Positions 10,354 to 21,034 of a DNA stretch of 48,262 nt are shown in pieces. Below the pieces are notes generated by a model. The model was not told the DNA's origin and did not search any database. It was given only the letters and a program-made list of their open reading frames with translations. Position numbers and translations under genes: made by a program. Origin of the DNA: Desulfonatronospira sp. (GTDB lineage: Bacteria; Desulfobacterota; Desulfovibrionia; Desulfovibrionales; Desulfonatronovibrionaceae); NCBI GenBank assembly GCA_007125075.1, contig SLDX01000063.1, positions 1 through 48,262 of the forward strand, read 5' to 3'. Within the stretch, counting starts at the first letter, position 1, and each line of letters starts with the position of its first letter.

Positions 10354-11462
10354 CTACTCCTGGACAAGTTCAGCAGAAAGCCCGCACAGAAGAAAGATAT
10401 CAACAGGCTGCTGCCTCCATAGCTGATAAACGGCATGGGCAGTCCCTTGGGGGGGATCACCCCCAGAACTACGGCCAGATTAAAAAGAGCTCCCAGAATA
10501 ATGATCATCCCCATTGCCAGTCCGGCAAACCTGTCAACCAGCTCTTCCTGGGCCAGACATATGACCAGGATTCTCCAAAGCATGATCCCCAGCAGAATAA
10601 AAACCACGGAGATTCCGATAAAGCCCAGTTCCTCGCCCACCACAGCCATTATGAAATCATTGTGTGCTTCGGGAAGAAAGAACAGTTTCTGGCGGCCTTC
10701 GCCAAGACCCATGCCCCACAGGCCTCCGGAACCAAAGGCGTACAGGGACTGGACCAGCTGATATCCGCTGTCCTGGGCGTCCTTGAAAGGGTCCAGGAAA
10801 GAAAACCACCTCCTGAATCTGTAAGGGGACTGCATCACCAGAATGACCGCTGTAATCAGAGCCAGAACAGAGGATGATAGCAAATAGATCATCCTGGTCC
10901 CCCCCACCAGACTGAGCAGAAAAAGCAGCCCGGCCATGTAAACGGCACCGCCGAAATCCGGCTGCAGGAGTAAAAGAGCGCAAAATATCCCGGTGATCAG
11001 GGTCGGAGGCAGAAAGCCCACGCTGAATGTCTTGATTTGCTCCTGTTTGCCGGCGAAAAAACAGGCCAGGTAGATAACCAGAGCCACCTTGGCCAGTTCA
11101 AGGGGCTGAACATTGAACATTCCCAGATCGATCCACCTTGTCGCCCCTCCGGCTGTGTGCCCCCAGGGGCTGAAGACCGTGAGCGCCAGGAGCAGAAGAG
11201 CCACCGCAATCCATAAATAGCGCAGCTGGTACAAAAGCTCCCGGTTCATCCGGTAGCCGGCATACATAACTGCCAGACCCAGCACACAAAAGAGCAGCTG
11301 GCGTTTGAAAAAGAAATATTTGTCGGCATAAAAGCGCTCGGCCATGACCGCGCTGGTGCTTAAGATCATCATCAGCCCCAGACCGCAAAGGATCACCACA
11401 GAGAAGAACAGCCACAGATCAGGGCTTTGAGTTATGGCGCTTTTTTTGCCTGGCATGGTCAT
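10350..11462 (-). CDS. ftsW: Cell division/lipid II polymerase FtsW
   Basis: 370 aa SEDS protein, multiple TMs, LPEAHNDFIMAVVGEELGFIG, GLPMPFISYGGSSLL. Confidence 0.97.
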   Translation of the reverse strand: MTMPGKKSAITQSPDLWLFFSVVILCGLGLMMILSTSAVMAERFYADKYFFFKRQLLFCVLGLAVMYAGYRMNRELLYQLRYLWIAVALLLLALTVFSPWGHTAGGATRWIDLGMFNVQPLELAKVALVIYLACFFAGKQEQIKTFSVGFLPPTLITGIFCALLLLQPDFGGAVYMAGLLFLLSLVGGTRMIYLLSSSVLALITAVILVMQSPYRFRRWFSFLDPFKDAQDSGYQLVQSLYAFGSGGLWGMGLGEGRQKLFFLPEAHNDFIMAVVGEELGFIGISVVFILLGIMLWRILVICLAQEELVDRFAGLAMGMIIILGALFNLAVVLGVIPPKGLPMPFISYGGSSLLISFFCAGFLLNLSRSR

Positions 11463-11550
11463 GAGTCGCTTTTTATAGTGCTTTGATATCCTTTTCCTTC
11501 AATTCCGCCGCATTCAACAGCATCCGATGCCCAGGTCGGGCTGATTCAGC

Positions 11551-12930
11551 TCAGCGTCGCTGTGCCGGTTGATCATTATTTACCAGGCTTACGTTTTCCG
11601 GGCTTGAGCCGGTAATGTTAAGATGTCTGAACACGGCCTGCTTGAACGCAGAGCCTCTGGCCCGGTAATCAACGAACTGATCAAAGCTTGATGTACCTGG
11701 AGCAAGAAGAACGAAATCTCCGGGGCCTGCATCGTCTAAAGCCCTGGTTACGGCTTCCTCCAGTCTTGAACAATATCGCATGGCGACTTTATCCTGCCAT
11801 GCGGATTCAAAAACTTCCCTGCCGGCTCCGAAGAGATATACCTTGGCTACCTTGTCTCTGATAAGCGGGATAAGCAGGGCGTAATCGCCGCCCTTATACA
11901 CTCCGCCGGCCAGCAGCCTTATGGGGCCCTTAAAAGCATTGAGCGCGGCAGCCATGGCTTCAACCGTGGTGGCCTTGGAATCGTTGATAAAGGTGACTCC
12001 TCCGGACTTTAAAAAGACCTCCTGCCTGTGTGCCGGAGGCTGGAAATCCAGAATGGCCCGCTCAAATTCGGCCATTTTCATTTCCATGAATGAGCAGGAA
12101 GCATAAGCCGCCTCCAGATTGTCCTGATTGTGAGCACCCGGAAGAGCAGGGCAGTTGAACCTGTCTTTGGAAGCAAAAAAGGTTGTCCTGCTTATCCAGG
12201 TTCTTGAATTTTCCAGACGGGACTTTAGTGCCTTGGGCAATACTGCCAGATCTTCAGGTGCCTGCCGATCAAAAAGCCGCAGTTTCGCCTGGAAATATTC
12301 CTCCTCATTTTTGTGATGGTCCAGGTGGTTGGCTGAAAAATTAAGCAGCACCCCGACATCGGGCCTGAAGCTTGCGCATCCCTGCAGTTGAAAACTGCTT
12401 GCTTCCAGGACCAGCACATCCGTTTTCCGGCCGGAAAGGACATAATCGCTGAGCGGCGTGCCTATGTTTCCCCCGGTGAACACCCCGCGCCCGGATTTTT
12501 CCAGGCAATGACCGATAAGCATGCAGGTAGTGGTTTTGCCATTGGTTCCGGTCAGGGCGATGACCGGGTCGGAAACAAACCAGGAAGCCAGCTCCAGCTC
12601 GGAAAAAACAGGACCGCGCGGGGCCAGGAGATTTTGAATCGTCGACCAGGGAATGCCCGGACTGACGATTGTCAGATCGGCACCCTGAAAATGTTCTCTT
12701 TTATGTTCTCCAAGAATGAGCTCAACTTTTTCCAGACCTCTTGAGCTTAGTTTGCCTGCGTCAAAGTCGGGGTTTCTTTCCAGAAGCCTTGTTTGAGCGC
12801 CAAGGGAACAAAGAAGAGATGCCGCGGACAGACCGGAACGACCGGCTCCGAGTACTACGGCCAGACGTCCTTTCAGGTTTTTGCTGTTCAACGGCTTGCG
12901 CATCTGAATATCCTTAAATCTGGTTCTCAT
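11551..12930 (-). CDS. murD: UDP-N-acetylmuramoylalanine--D-glutamate ligase
   Basis: 459 aa, [33 protein letters not shown]. Confidence 0.96.
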   Translation of the reverse strand: MRTRFKDIQMRKPLNSKNLKGRLAVVLGAGRSGLSAASLLCSLGAQTRLLERNPDFDAGKLSSRGLEKVELILGEHKREHFQGADLTIVSPGIPWSTIQNLLAPRGPVFSELELASWFVSDPVIALTGTNGKTTTCMLIGHCLEKSGRGVFTGGNIGTPLSDYVLSGRKTDVLVLEASSFQLQGCASFRPDVGVLLNFSANHLDHHKNEEEYFQAKLRLFDRQAPEDLAVLPKALKSRLENSRTWISRTTFFASKDRFNCPALPGAHNQDNLEAAYASCSFMEMKMAEFERAILDFQPPAHRQEVFLKSGGVTFINDSKATTVEAMAAALNAFKGPIRLLAGGVYKGGDYALLIPLIRDKVAKVYLFGAGREVFESAWQDKVAMRYCSRLEEAVTRALDDAGPGDFVLLAPGTSSFDQFVDYRARGSAFKQAVFRHLNITGSSPENVSLVNNDQPAQRR

Positions 12931-14003
12931 CTGAGTTTCAAGGTGCTCAAGGCCAAAAGGGCGAATAAAATCGACATGATCCAGAACCGGATAATTATTT
13001 TGGATTCCGGCACCCCTTTCATCTCGAAATGGTGATGCAGAGGGGCCATGCGAAATATCCTCTTTCCTCCGCTCATTTTGAAATAACCCACCTGCAGGAT
13101 GACCGACAGTGTCTCTATGACGAAAAGACCGCCGACGATGATCAATAAGAGTTCCTGCTTACAAAGTACGGCAATGAACCCGAGCGTTCCGCCCAGGCTT
13201 ATGCTCCCGGTATCACCCATGAAGATCTGTGCCGGATAGGCGTTGTACCAGAGAAATCCAAGGCCCGCTCCCACCATTGCCCCGCAGAAGACCGTGACTT
13301 CGCCCAGATCGGGTATGTATGGAACCTGCAGATAATCAGCCAGGTGAAAATGACCGGACACATAAATAAAGACTGACAAACATGCCGCGCTGACAATGAA
13401 CGGACCAATGGCCAGGCCGTCAAGGCCGTCGGTGAGGTTTACTCCGTTGGAAGCCCCGATCATGACCACAGCGGCAAAAGGTATATACAGCAGGAATATA
13501 TCCGGTCTTATCTCCTTGAAAAACGGTATCAGAAGCTCAGTGTTGTATCCCGGCATGGTCAGCAGAATGGTGACCGCGCCCAGGGCGATAATGCCCTGAC
13601 CAAGCAGCTTTCCGGCAATACTCAAGCCGTGGTTCTGTTTTTTGACCACCTTGAGATAATCGTCGAAAAAACCGACCAGAAAAAAACCCAGAAAGACAAA
13701 CAGGCACATCCAGACGAATTTGTTGGTCAGATCGCCCCATAAAAGCACACTGACCACGAGACTGAAACCGATGAGCACGCCGCCCATGGTCGGTGTTCCA
13801 GCTTTGTACTTATGGTTGGGCACGTCGTCCTGCACATACTGTCCGCATTTGACTTTCTGCAGCCAGCTTATGAATTTGGGCCCAAGCCAAAGACTGATGA
13901 TCAGGGCGGTCAGCAGGGCGTAAATGCTCCTGAAGGTGATGTAGCGAAAGACATTGAACAGACCTATGTCTTCACTTAAAGGATAAAGCAGATGATAGAG
14001 CAT
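12927..14003 (-). CDS. mraY: Phospho-MurNAc-pentapeptide transferase
   Basis: 358 aa, [39 protein letters not shown]. Confidence 0.98.
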   Translation of the reverse strand: MLYHLLYPLSEDIGLFNVFRYITFRSIYALLTALIISLWLGPKFISWLQKVKCGQYVQDDVPNHKYKAGTPTMGGVLIGFSLVVSVLLWGDLTNKFVWMCLFVFLGFFLVGFFDDYLKVVKKQNHGLSIAGKLLGQGIIALGAVTILLTMPGYNTELLIPFFKEIRPDIFLLYIPFAAVVMIGASNGVNLTDGLDGLAIGPFIVSAACLSVFIYVSGHFHLADYLQVPYIPDLGEVTVFCGAMVGAGLGFLWYNAYPAQIFMGDTGSISLGGTLGFIAVLCKQELLLIIVGGLFVIETLSVILQVGYFKMSGGKRIFRMAPLHHHFEMKGVPESKIIIRFWIMSILFALLALSTLKLR

Positions 14004-15392
14004 TTATTCAGCCCGCGCTTTCAGCAAAACATCCCGGGACTGGAAGGCCCGTAAAAAATTCTCCATCCCGGCTTTTCTTGAACCCTTGAACAGGATCAGC
14101 CCTCCTGAATGAGTCAGCCGGTTCCAGGCTGACAGGAAAGAATTCACGTCCTCGATCTGATGCACCTTTTCTCTTTGAAAATCTTTAAGCCCGGCCTTTA
14201 CGTTGGCGCAATTGACCCCGCAGTAAAAAAGAGCCTTGAAGTCCATTGAGGCCAGATGGCGCCCCAGATCCCTGTGGGCTTCCTCCTCAATCCGGCCCAG
14301 CTCGCCCATATCCCCCAGAACCAGAAACAAATCCCTGGTTCCGGCCATGCTCCGTGCAGCTTCCAGAGCGGCCCTCATGGACATGGGGTTGGCATTGTAG
14401 GTGTCGTCGATAATGGTCCAGGCTCCTCTGTCGGCCACGGACATCCTCTGCCCCGGAAGTCTGACCTTTTGCAGGCCTGTTTTGATCTCTTCGGGGCTCA
14501 GTCCGTATTCCACAGCCACGGCCCATACAGCCGCAAGGTTTTCACACAGATGCTTGCCGGGGAAGGGAAATCTGAAAGCATGTTCAACACCTTGGGTATA
14601 AAGAATGTATTCTTCTTCCAGAATGTGCCTGACCCGGTATGAACTCTCACTGCTTGAGCATGAAAACAGGATTGCGTTCACGCCCGGTCTGGCGAGGGCT
14701 TCCCTGTGCAGCAGGGAGTAATCCGGATTTATAAAAACCTTGTGCTCCTCTTGCAGATGGTCCATTATTCTGGCCTTGGCCGCGGCAACTCCGGCAACGT
14801 CGCCCAGGCCCTGCAGATGGCAGGGACCGACATTTAAAATTATCGCGGCGTCCGGAACCAGAATTTCACCCAGCTCGTCCATGTCCCAGGGGTTGTTTAT
14901 TCCCAGCTCCAGGATCCAGAAATCCTCATCGCCGCTGAAGCTTAACATGGACAAAGGCAGACCCAGCTGATTGTTCCAGTTCCTGTAATTTTTCCCCGCC
15001 CTGAATCTGGTGCCCAGTACTTCAGCCAGAGCTTCCTTTGTTGTTGTCTTGCCGCTGGAGCCGGTGATCCCGATGACTGTTGCGCCGCACTTCTGTCTCC
15101 AGTGCCTTGCCAGCCGGCCCAAAGCCTTCAGGGTGTTGTTCACCAGTAAAACCGGATAATCCTCGAGATCCGGCAAGTGTTTGTGGGCCACAACCGCCAG
15201 GGCTTTTTTCTGGGCAGCTTCCCTGGCGAAGCAGTGCCCGTCGAAGCGCGAACCCTGGAGGCAGAAAAAAAGATCGCCCGGCTTGACCAGCCTGCTGTCG
15301 GTCTGAACCCCGGAGGCGATCAGTTCTTCCTGACCACAAAGATCGCCCACGGCGTTTACCGCTTGAGCGGCTTCGCAAAGTTTAAGCTTCAT
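14004..15392 (-). CDS. murF: UDP-MurNAc-tripeptide--D-Ala-D-Ala ligase
   Basis: 462 aa, GITGSSGKTTTKEALAEVL, IIDDTYNANPMSMRAALEA. Confidence 0.96.
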   Translation of the reverse strand: MKLKLCEAAQAVNAVGDLCGQEELIASGVQTDSRLVKPGDLFFCLQGSRFDGHCFAREAAQKKALAVVAHKHLPDLEDYPVLLVNNTLKALGRLARHWRQKCGATVIGITGSSGKTTTKEALAEVLGTRFRAGKNYRNWNNQLGLPLSMLSFSGDEDFWILELGINNPWDMDELGEILVPDAAIILNVGPCHLQGLGDVAGVAAAKARIMDHLQEEHKVFINPDYSLLHREALARPGVNAILFSCSSSESSYRVRHILEEEYILYTQGVEHAFRFPFPGKHLCENLAAVWAVAVEYGLSPEEIKTGLQKVRLPGQRMSVADRGAWTIIDDTYNANPMSMRAALEAARSMAGTRDLFLVLGDMGELGRIEEEAHRDLGRHLASMDFKALFYCGVNCANVKAGLKDFQREKVHQIEDVNSFLSAWNRLTHSGGLILFKGSRKAGMENFLRAFQSRDVLLKARAE

Positions 15393-16912
15393 TCTATGTT
15401 CATCTCTTTGGACGTATGTTTCCCTGAGTTCCCGGCAGGCGGTTCCAGCAGAGCCTTTTTTATTTCCTGTACGTCGCTGAAGTCATGTCTTGTCCCGTTT
15501 ATTTCCTGGTAGTCCTCGTGGCCTTTGCCGGCCACAAGCATGGCCTCTCCGCTGCCGAGCAGGGAAAGACCCAGTCTTATGGCCTGTCTGCGGTCAGGAT
15601 CGATGTAAACACAGGGATGGTCTTCAAGGCCGGGAATAATTTCGCTGATGATCTGCTCCGGATCTTCAGATCTGGGGTTGTCCGAGGTCAAAACAACAAC
15701 ATCCGCATATCCGGCGACAGCCCGGCCCATAAGCGGGCGTTTGCCCCGATCCCGGTCCCCTCCGCAGCCGAACAAAACCACGATACGTTCAAAGCCGAGT
15801 CCTTTCAAGGCTTGACAAACGTTTTTCAAAGCATCCGGTGTATGGGCGTAATCCACAAAAATGTTTCGGCCGGCAGACCCTGTCACCCTTTCCAGCCGTC
15901 CGGGTATTTTTCCCAGGTCTTCCAGGCATTTGAAATGTGGCGGTTTAAGACCCAGGCACAGCGCGGCTCCTTGAGCGGACAGAAGATTGAGGGCATTGTG
16001 TCTGCCGGGCAGTGAAGATTTGAGCATCCAGGTTTTATCCTGGAAACGGCATTTGAGCCTGTTTCCTCCTGTTCCGCTTTGAAGCAGTTCTCCTTTGAGT
16101 TCAGGGCGGAATCTCTCCTGCAGTCCGTATCTCAGGGGTTTTTCGGCTTCATCCGCCAGAAGACGCCCGTAAGGATCGTCTGTATTCAGCACGCTCCCCA
16201 GAAAACCATTGAAGCTTCTCCGGACAAAAAGTTTTCTTTTGGCCAGAAAATAATCCTGCATGTCCTGGTGATAATCCAGATGATCCTGGGACAGGTTGGA
16301 AAAAACGGCCACATGGATATCGATGCCGGCGACGCGTTCCTGATCCAGGGCATGGGAAGAGACTTCCAGGCAGACGATTTCAACTTTGTCTTTATCCATG
16401 CGGGCCAGCATGCCGTGAAGTTCAAGGCAGTCAGGAGTGGTGGTGCGGGAATGAAGTATAACTCCCGGCCACCGGTAGTTCACGGTACCCAGAACCCCGG
16501 TCTTGAATCCGTTGCAGGAGAACAGGTGTTCGAGCATGTAGCTTGTGGTGGTTTTGCCGTTGGTTCCTGTGACGGCGATAATCTTCAAGCCCAGTCTGTC
16601 CGTTCCGAAATGAGCCCTTGCCAGTGTTCCCAGGGCTTTTGGAGCATGAGGGTGAAAAACTATCCGCCTGTCATCTGTCAGCGCCTGACTGTCTGAAACA
16701 ACGTAAGCCGCCCCCCTGTCCAGGGCTTCGGGAATGTAGAGGTTGCCGTGGTCTCTGGTCCCGGAAAGGGCCACAAAAATATCTCCGGAAATCACTTTGC
16801 GCGAATCCGAGCGCACCGGTCTGCCTTGCCGGGACTCGCTGACAACACGGTTCCAGCTGTTCATGTCAGGCGGCTCCAGGCCATTTTTTGAAGTGTGCAT
16901 CAAATCAGACAT
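15389..16912 (-). CDS. murE: UDP-MurNAc-L-Ala-D-Glu--2,6-diaminopimelate ligase
   Basis: 507 aa, [44 protein letters not shown] (meso-Dap-type DNPR motif). Confidence 0.96.
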   Translation of the reverse strand: MSDLMHTSKNGLEPPDMNSWNRVVSESRQGRPVRSDSRKVISGDIFVALSGTRDHGNLYIPEALDRGAAYVVSDSQALTDDRRIVFHPHAPKALGTLARAHFGTDRLGLKIIAVTGTNGKTTTSYMLEHLFSCNGFKTGVLGTVNYRWPGVILHSRTTTPDCLELHGMLARMDKDKVEIVCLEVSSHALDQERVAGIDIHVAVFSNLSQDHLDYHQDMQDYFLAKRKLFVRRSFNGFLGSVLNTDDPYGRLLADEAEKPLRYGLQERFRPELKGELLQSGTGGNRLKCRFQDKTWMLKSSLPGRHNALNLLSAQGAALCLGLKPPHFKCLEDLGKIPGRLERVTGSAGRNIFVDYAHTPDALKNVCQALKGLGFERIVVLFGCGGDRDRGKRPLMGRAVAGYADVVVLTSDNPRSEDPEQIISEIIPGLEDHPCVYIDPDRRQAIRLGLSLLGSGEAMLVAGKGHEDYQEINGTRHDFSDVQEIKKALLEPPAGNSGKHTSKEMNIE

Positions 16913-16924
16913 AATAAAAATATA

Positions 16925-18892
16925 TCAGAATCCGGAAGATAGTTTAAGGATGATTTTTTTTTCACCCTGGTTCCAGGGACTGCCCGGTTCAGGGCTCTGA
17001 TCATGGACCATTACTCCGGTACCTTGAAGCGACGGAGCGATTCCGGCATTCAGCAGGGCTTCCGCCGCCCTGCGCAGAGGTAAGCCCCTCAGATCCGGCA
17101 CTGTTCCAATATCAACAACCTGGTCCTGTCTGGCACTTATGCTGTATCTGGGAGGGGTCAAAGATATGTTGTCCGTGTTTTGTTCAGTTTCCAGCCTGAA
17201 AGTGCTGCGCAGAGCCACGCCCTGCTCAGAGGCCAGCAGCCGGGTTCCTATGCGTTCAAACGCCGGTGCCGCGACAACCCCCCCATACTGCTGCTTTAGC
17301 GGTTCATCGACCATGACCATGATCATGTGTTCAGGATCAAGCGCGGGAATAAAGCCCACAAACGAAGCAACATACTTGTCTCCGTATCCGCCCCGCGGAG
17401 AGGCTTTCTGCGCGGTTCCGGTCTTTCCTCCGACCTCGATCCCGCTTATCCTGGCTCTGGTGCCTGTGCCGTCCCTTTCCACGACATCTCTCATCATTAC
17501 CAGCACGTCCCTGCTCACTTCACGGGAAAAAATCCTGGGACCGGGAGGGACAGCCCCGCTTTTTTCCAGAAGCAGGTTCGGTTCGGTGTACAGGCCGTCA
17601 TTGGCCAGGGTCAGATAGGCTCTGGCCAGCTGCAGAAAAGAGGTGGCCATACCCTGTCCGAAAGAAATGGTGGCCAGATCGATTCTGCTCCATGTCTGGT
17701 AAGGTCGGAGCAGTCCTCTGCTCTGGCCGGGCAGCGGCAGATTAGTGGGGGTGTCCAGTCCAAGCCTGACCAGGTATTCATACACGTTTGCCGGTCCCAG
17801 TTCCAGACCTATCTTGGCTGTGCAGATGTTGCTGGAATATCTGAGCACCCGGTTTACAGTGAGCCAGTCATGGCCGCGCACATCTCTGATTTCATTGTTT
17901 CCGACTCTCCACCGGCCCTGTTCGCAATAATAAAGCGAATCGCTCCTGGCCAGATTTTCTTCCAGCGCAGCAGCGATTACTAACGGTTTGAGCGTGGAGC
18001 CAGGTTCGATCAGATCTGTTGCCGCCCTGTTGCGCCAGATTGAAGACTCGGCCTGCTGAAACGAGTTGGGATTGAAAAAAGGGTAATTGGCCCAGGCGAG
18101 TATGTCTCCGGTGGGCACATGAAAGACCATGGCAATGCCGTATCTGCCCTGAAATTTTTCCACAGTCTCCGCCAGGACCTGTTCAGCAATAAACTGAATC
18201 CTCGAATCAATGGTCAGAAACACGTCCTGCCCGTCAACCTGCCGGTCGGACTTCCGGGGCATCAAAGTGAATCTGTGTCCGGAGGCATCCCTTTGCATGA
18301 CCATGACCATTTCCGCGCCGGCCAAATGCTCATCAAATGCTCTTTCCAGGCCTTCAAGCCCGGTATTGTCCATGCCCACAAAGCCCAGCACCTGGCCCAG
18401 CATATGCTTCCGTGGATAGACCCGGCTGTGCTCGTCAATGATAAACACGCCAGGCATATTTGCCCGGGCCACTTCATGAGCCACGCGGTCGCTTATTTTT
18501 CTCCGGACCCAGACAAAGCTGCTTTTGCGCTCAAGTCTTGAGCGCACAAAGTCCGGCTCAACGCCTAAAATCCCGGACAGTTCTTCAGATGAGGCCTGGA
18601 TGTCTTTCATCAGGAAGGGGTTGGCATAGATGGATTTGCTGCGCACGCTCTGGGCCAGAACCCTGCCTTCGCGATCGAAGATTTCACCTCTTTTGCCGGT
18701 TATCTTTTCATGGCTGAAATATTGACGGTTGGCCTGAGCGGACAGCTCCTCGCCCCTGATGATCTGGACAAACATGGCTCTGGTCCAGAGTCCACCCCAG
18801 AAAATAAAACAGAAACCAAGCACCAGAACAATCTTCAGTCTGCTGAAATCTCTGGTTTTGCGTTTTGTTTTGCTGGAGGACATATAGACCAT
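16925..18892 (-). CDS. ftsI: Penicillin-binding protein FtsI/PBP3 with a C-terminal PASTA domain
   Basis: SxxK (EPGSTLKPL), SxN (YSSNIC), KTG (GGKTGTAQK) motifs; C-terminal PASTA (VPDLRGLPLRRAAEALLNAGI...). Start at 18892 (MVYMSSSKTKRK) overlaps the ftsL stop as TAATG. The longer ORF to 19141 is frame-open sequence through ftsL. Confidence 0.93.
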   Translation of the reverse strand: MVYMSSSKTKRKTRDFSRLKIVLVLGFCFIFWGGLWTRAMFVQIIRGEELSAQANRQYFSHEKITGKRGEIFDREGRVLAQSVRSKSIYANPFLMKDIQASSEELSGILGVEPDFVRSRLERKSSFVWVRRKISDRVAHEVARANMPGVFIIDEHSRVYPRKHMLGQVLGFVGMDNTGLEGLERAFDEHLAGAEMVMVMQRDASGHRFTLMPRKSDRQVDGQDVFLTIDSRIQFIAEQVLAETVEKFQGRYGIAMVFHVPTGDILAWANYPFFNPNSFQQAESSIWRNRAATDLIEPGSTLKPLVIAAALEENLARSDSLYYCEQGRWRVGNNEIRDVRGHDWLTVNRVLRYSSNICTAKIGLELGPANVYEYLVRLGLDTPTNLPLPGQSRGLLRPYQTWSRIDLATISFGQGMATSFLQLARAYLTLANDGLYTEPNLLLEKSGAVPPGPRIFSREVSRDVLVMMRDVVERDGTGTRARISGIEVGGKTGTAQKASPRGGYGDKYVASFVGFIPALDPEHMIMVMVDEPLKQQYGGVVAAPAFERIGTRLLASEQGVALRSTFRLETEQNTDNISLTPPRYSISARQDQVVDIGTVPDLRGLPLRRAAEALLNAGIAPSLQGTGVMVHDQSPEPGSPWNQGEKKIILKLSSGF

Positions 18893-19179
18893 TATTTCCT
18901 GAGTTTTCTTGTCTGGGTTTCCTCTGGTTTGCCGAGCCCATGCTCCTGTCCCCATTCCTTGAGTCTGAAGGGGGAGAGCAGGTTGTCCCGCTCGATAGTC
19001 AGCTTGATCCGAAGTTCTCTGTTTTCCCGGTACTCCTGCTGCAGCCGCTCCATGCGATAGGCCAGATCCACCCGCTCCACATTCACCCAGACTTTGGCCA
19101 TTCCCAGGACAAAGACAAGGCAGAGCAAAAGAGCCAGCCATCTGTATCCGCCTGAGGATGTGCCTTTTTTATTCATCAA
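18892..19179 (-). CDS. ftsL: FtsL-like cell division protein
   Basis: 95 aa, short N-terminus, one TM (WLALLLCLVFVLGMAKVWV), coiled coil (LAYRMERLQQEYRENRELRIKLTIERDNL), between rsmH and ftsI. Confidence 0.85.
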   Translation of the reverse strand: MMNKKGTSSGGYRWLALLLCLVFVLGMAKVWVNVERVDLAYRMERLQQEYRENRELRIKLTIERDNLLSPFRLKEWGQEHGLGKPEETQTRKLRK

Positions 19180-19235
19180 AAACTCCCGGACGCTTTTTTT
19201 AAATAATGGTCCGGATCAAACGGTCCGGATCTTTT

Positions 19236-20264
19236 TCACGCGTCCTGAGCGCTGTCCGTTCCTTTGCCCCGCTTTCCGGAATCCGTTTTCCGGGCAGCTC
19301 TTAGCTTGGCGCTCCTGCTTCTTGGATTGCGTATCTTTTCAGCGTCAGAAGCCGTCATTGGCTTTCTGGTCAATACGCTGAATTTCTTCTGATGCTTGCA
19401 GGTACAGACCGGGGTTCTCGGGGGGCAGAGACATTCAGAGGCCTGCTTGCGCAGGAAATGCTTGACTATTCTGTCCTCAAGAGAATGAAAGGAGATTATT
19501 ACCAGTCTGGCGCCGGGCCGTAAATTGTCAGGTATCTTGTATAGAAATTTTTCCAGGTTTTCCAGCTCTTTATTTACTGCTATGCGCAGGGCCTGAAATG
19601 TTTTGGTGGCGGGATGATTTCTGGCCGCGCGTCTTCTTTGAGCCGGATATGCCTGCTCCACAATCCGGGCAAGATCCAGGGTGGTACTGAGAGGTTTTTC
19701 TTCCCTGGTCTGAACAATGGCCCTGGCTATCCTGCCGGCCATGGGTTCTTCACCGTATTCGTGGATAATTTTTTTAAGTCTGGCAAATGAGGCAGTCTGT
19801 ACAAGTCTGGCCGCAGGCTCAAAGCCCTGGGCGGTACCCATGCGCATGTCCAGTGGTCCTTCATGGATGAAGCTGAAGCCCCTTTCTCTCGTATCAAGCT
19901 GAAGAGAAGACATGCCCAGATCCAGGAGAGCACCGTCCAGGGCTTCCCAGCCCAGTTTGTGCAGATAGCGATCGAAGCGGTGATAGCTGTCCCGGAATAT
20001 ATGAATACGATTGCTGAATTCTTCGAGATAGTGCCCGGCCAGATCAAGAGCATGTTCATCCATATCCATTCCCAGCACGCTGCACCTGCCTTGGCACGCC
20101 CTTAAGATCTGCAGGGAATGACCTCCCAGGCCCAGCGTCCCGTCCAGATAAAACCCTCCGGAAACAGGCTGCAGGAGTTCCAGGACTTCCCTGACCATGA
20201 CCGGCTGATGGACGGCAGTCCCTGAAGAAAAATTTTCAAGGCTGTTTGGATCCATAACAAACAC
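19236..20264 (-). CDS. rsmH: 16S rRNA m4C1402 methyltransferase RsmH (MraW)
   Basis: 342 aa, HQPVMVREVLELLQP, DGTLGLGGHS, VIISFHSLEDRIVKHFLR. Start may be GTG 20264 or ATG 20255. Confidence 0.96.
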   Translation of the reverse strand: MFVMDPNSLENFSSGTAVHQPVMVREVLELLQPVSGGFYLDGTLGLGGHSLQILRACQGRCSVLGMDMDEHALDLAGHYLEEFSNRIHIFRDSYHRFDRYLHKLGWEALDGALLDLGMSSLQLDTRERGFSFIHEGPLDMRMGTAQGFEPAARLVQTASFARLKKIIHEYGEEPMAGRIARAIVQTREEKPLSTTLDLARIVEQAYPAQRRRAARNHPATKTFQALRIAVNKELENLEKFLYKIPDNLRPGARLVIISFHSLEDRIVKHFLRKQASECLCPPRTPVCTCKHQKKFSVLTRKPMTASDAEKIRNPRSRSAKLRAARKTDSGKRGKGTDSAQDA

Positions 20265-20720
20265 CTAAAATCTTAGCTCAAAACCGTTTTCAGCAAGAGA
20301 ATCCATGATTCCGTCGAAATCCTGTTCCATCTTTCTGCGTTGAGCCTCAAAGCGTTCCAGATCCCATATCTCAAATTTCCTTCCCACACCGGCCAGGGCG
20401 ACTTCCTTGTTCATTCCGGCATAAGCGCGAAGATAAGGCGGCACCAGAATCCGGCCCTGTTTGTCCAGGGCGGCTTCCATGGCCCCGGAAATAAAAAAGC
20501 GGTGAAAGTCCCTGAACTGGCGGCTGGCCATGTTCAGTTGATTAAAACTCTGTTCTATTCTTTCCCATTCCGGTATAGGATAGCCCACAACACAGCCGTC
20601 AAAGTTGGTAAGCATAATCCTTGCTTCCGGGGATTGCTCCTTGATTATTTCCCTGTATTCGGGCGGGAGCATTAGCCTGCCCTTGGGATCTATGCTTCTT
20701 TGGCTGTGACCTCTGAACAT
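20265..20720 (-). CDS. mraZ: Transcriptional regulator MraZ
   Basis: 151 aa, MFRGHSQRSIDPKGRLMLPPEYR and second DKQGRILVPPYLR AbrB-like motif; first gene of dcw cluster. Confidence 0.96.
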   Translation of the reverse strand: MFRGHSQRSIDPKGRLMLPPEYREIIKEQSPEARIMLTNFDGCVVGYPIPEWERIEQSFNQLNMASRQFRDFHRFFISGAMEAALDKQGRILVPPYLRAYAGMNKEVALAGVGRKFEIWDLERFEAQRRKMEQDFDGIMDSLAENGFELRF

Positions 20721-20730
20721 TATTTCTTAT

Positions 20731-20754
20731 CCACTATTTACCACCATTTACCAC
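20731..20754 (-). promoter_or_regulatory. Putative MraZ-box array (three GTGG repeats at exact 10-bp spacing) upstream of mraZ
   Basis: Minus strand reads GTGGTAAATG-GTGGTAAATA-GTGGATAAGA-AATAATG; 10-bp phased GTGG repeats ending about 10 nt from the mraZ start, as expected for MraZ autoregulation. Confidence 0.75.
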
Positions 20755-21034
20755 TTGATTGGTTGCCATGCAAGATAAAGTCAAGTAAAAAAAACAGATT
20801 ATTTTTATTTTTAGTCTTATTTAGTAAATGTCCTGATGATAAGTATTCATGATTCTTAGATAAAAGATTTTTTGTCAATTATGCATTTTTTTGGGTGGTT
20901 GTCTGCTTTTTAAACCATGAATGTACATTAACTTGAGTATCAATGTTTTTTTCATACAGTTTTTTTTTGAATAATGGTTCAGCTTGCATTCCTTGCAGCA
21001 AACTTTAACTGATTGAATGAGAGGATAAATAATT

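Noticed and set aside
11463-11550. 16-codon ORF (MLLNAAELKEKDIKAL) in the murD-ftsW gap
   Set aside because: Too short and without a convincing SD; not separable from chance.
18893-19141. N-terminal extension of the ftsI ORF
   Set aside because: Overlaps ftsL in another frame; the TAATG junction and normal PBP N-terminus support the start at 18892.
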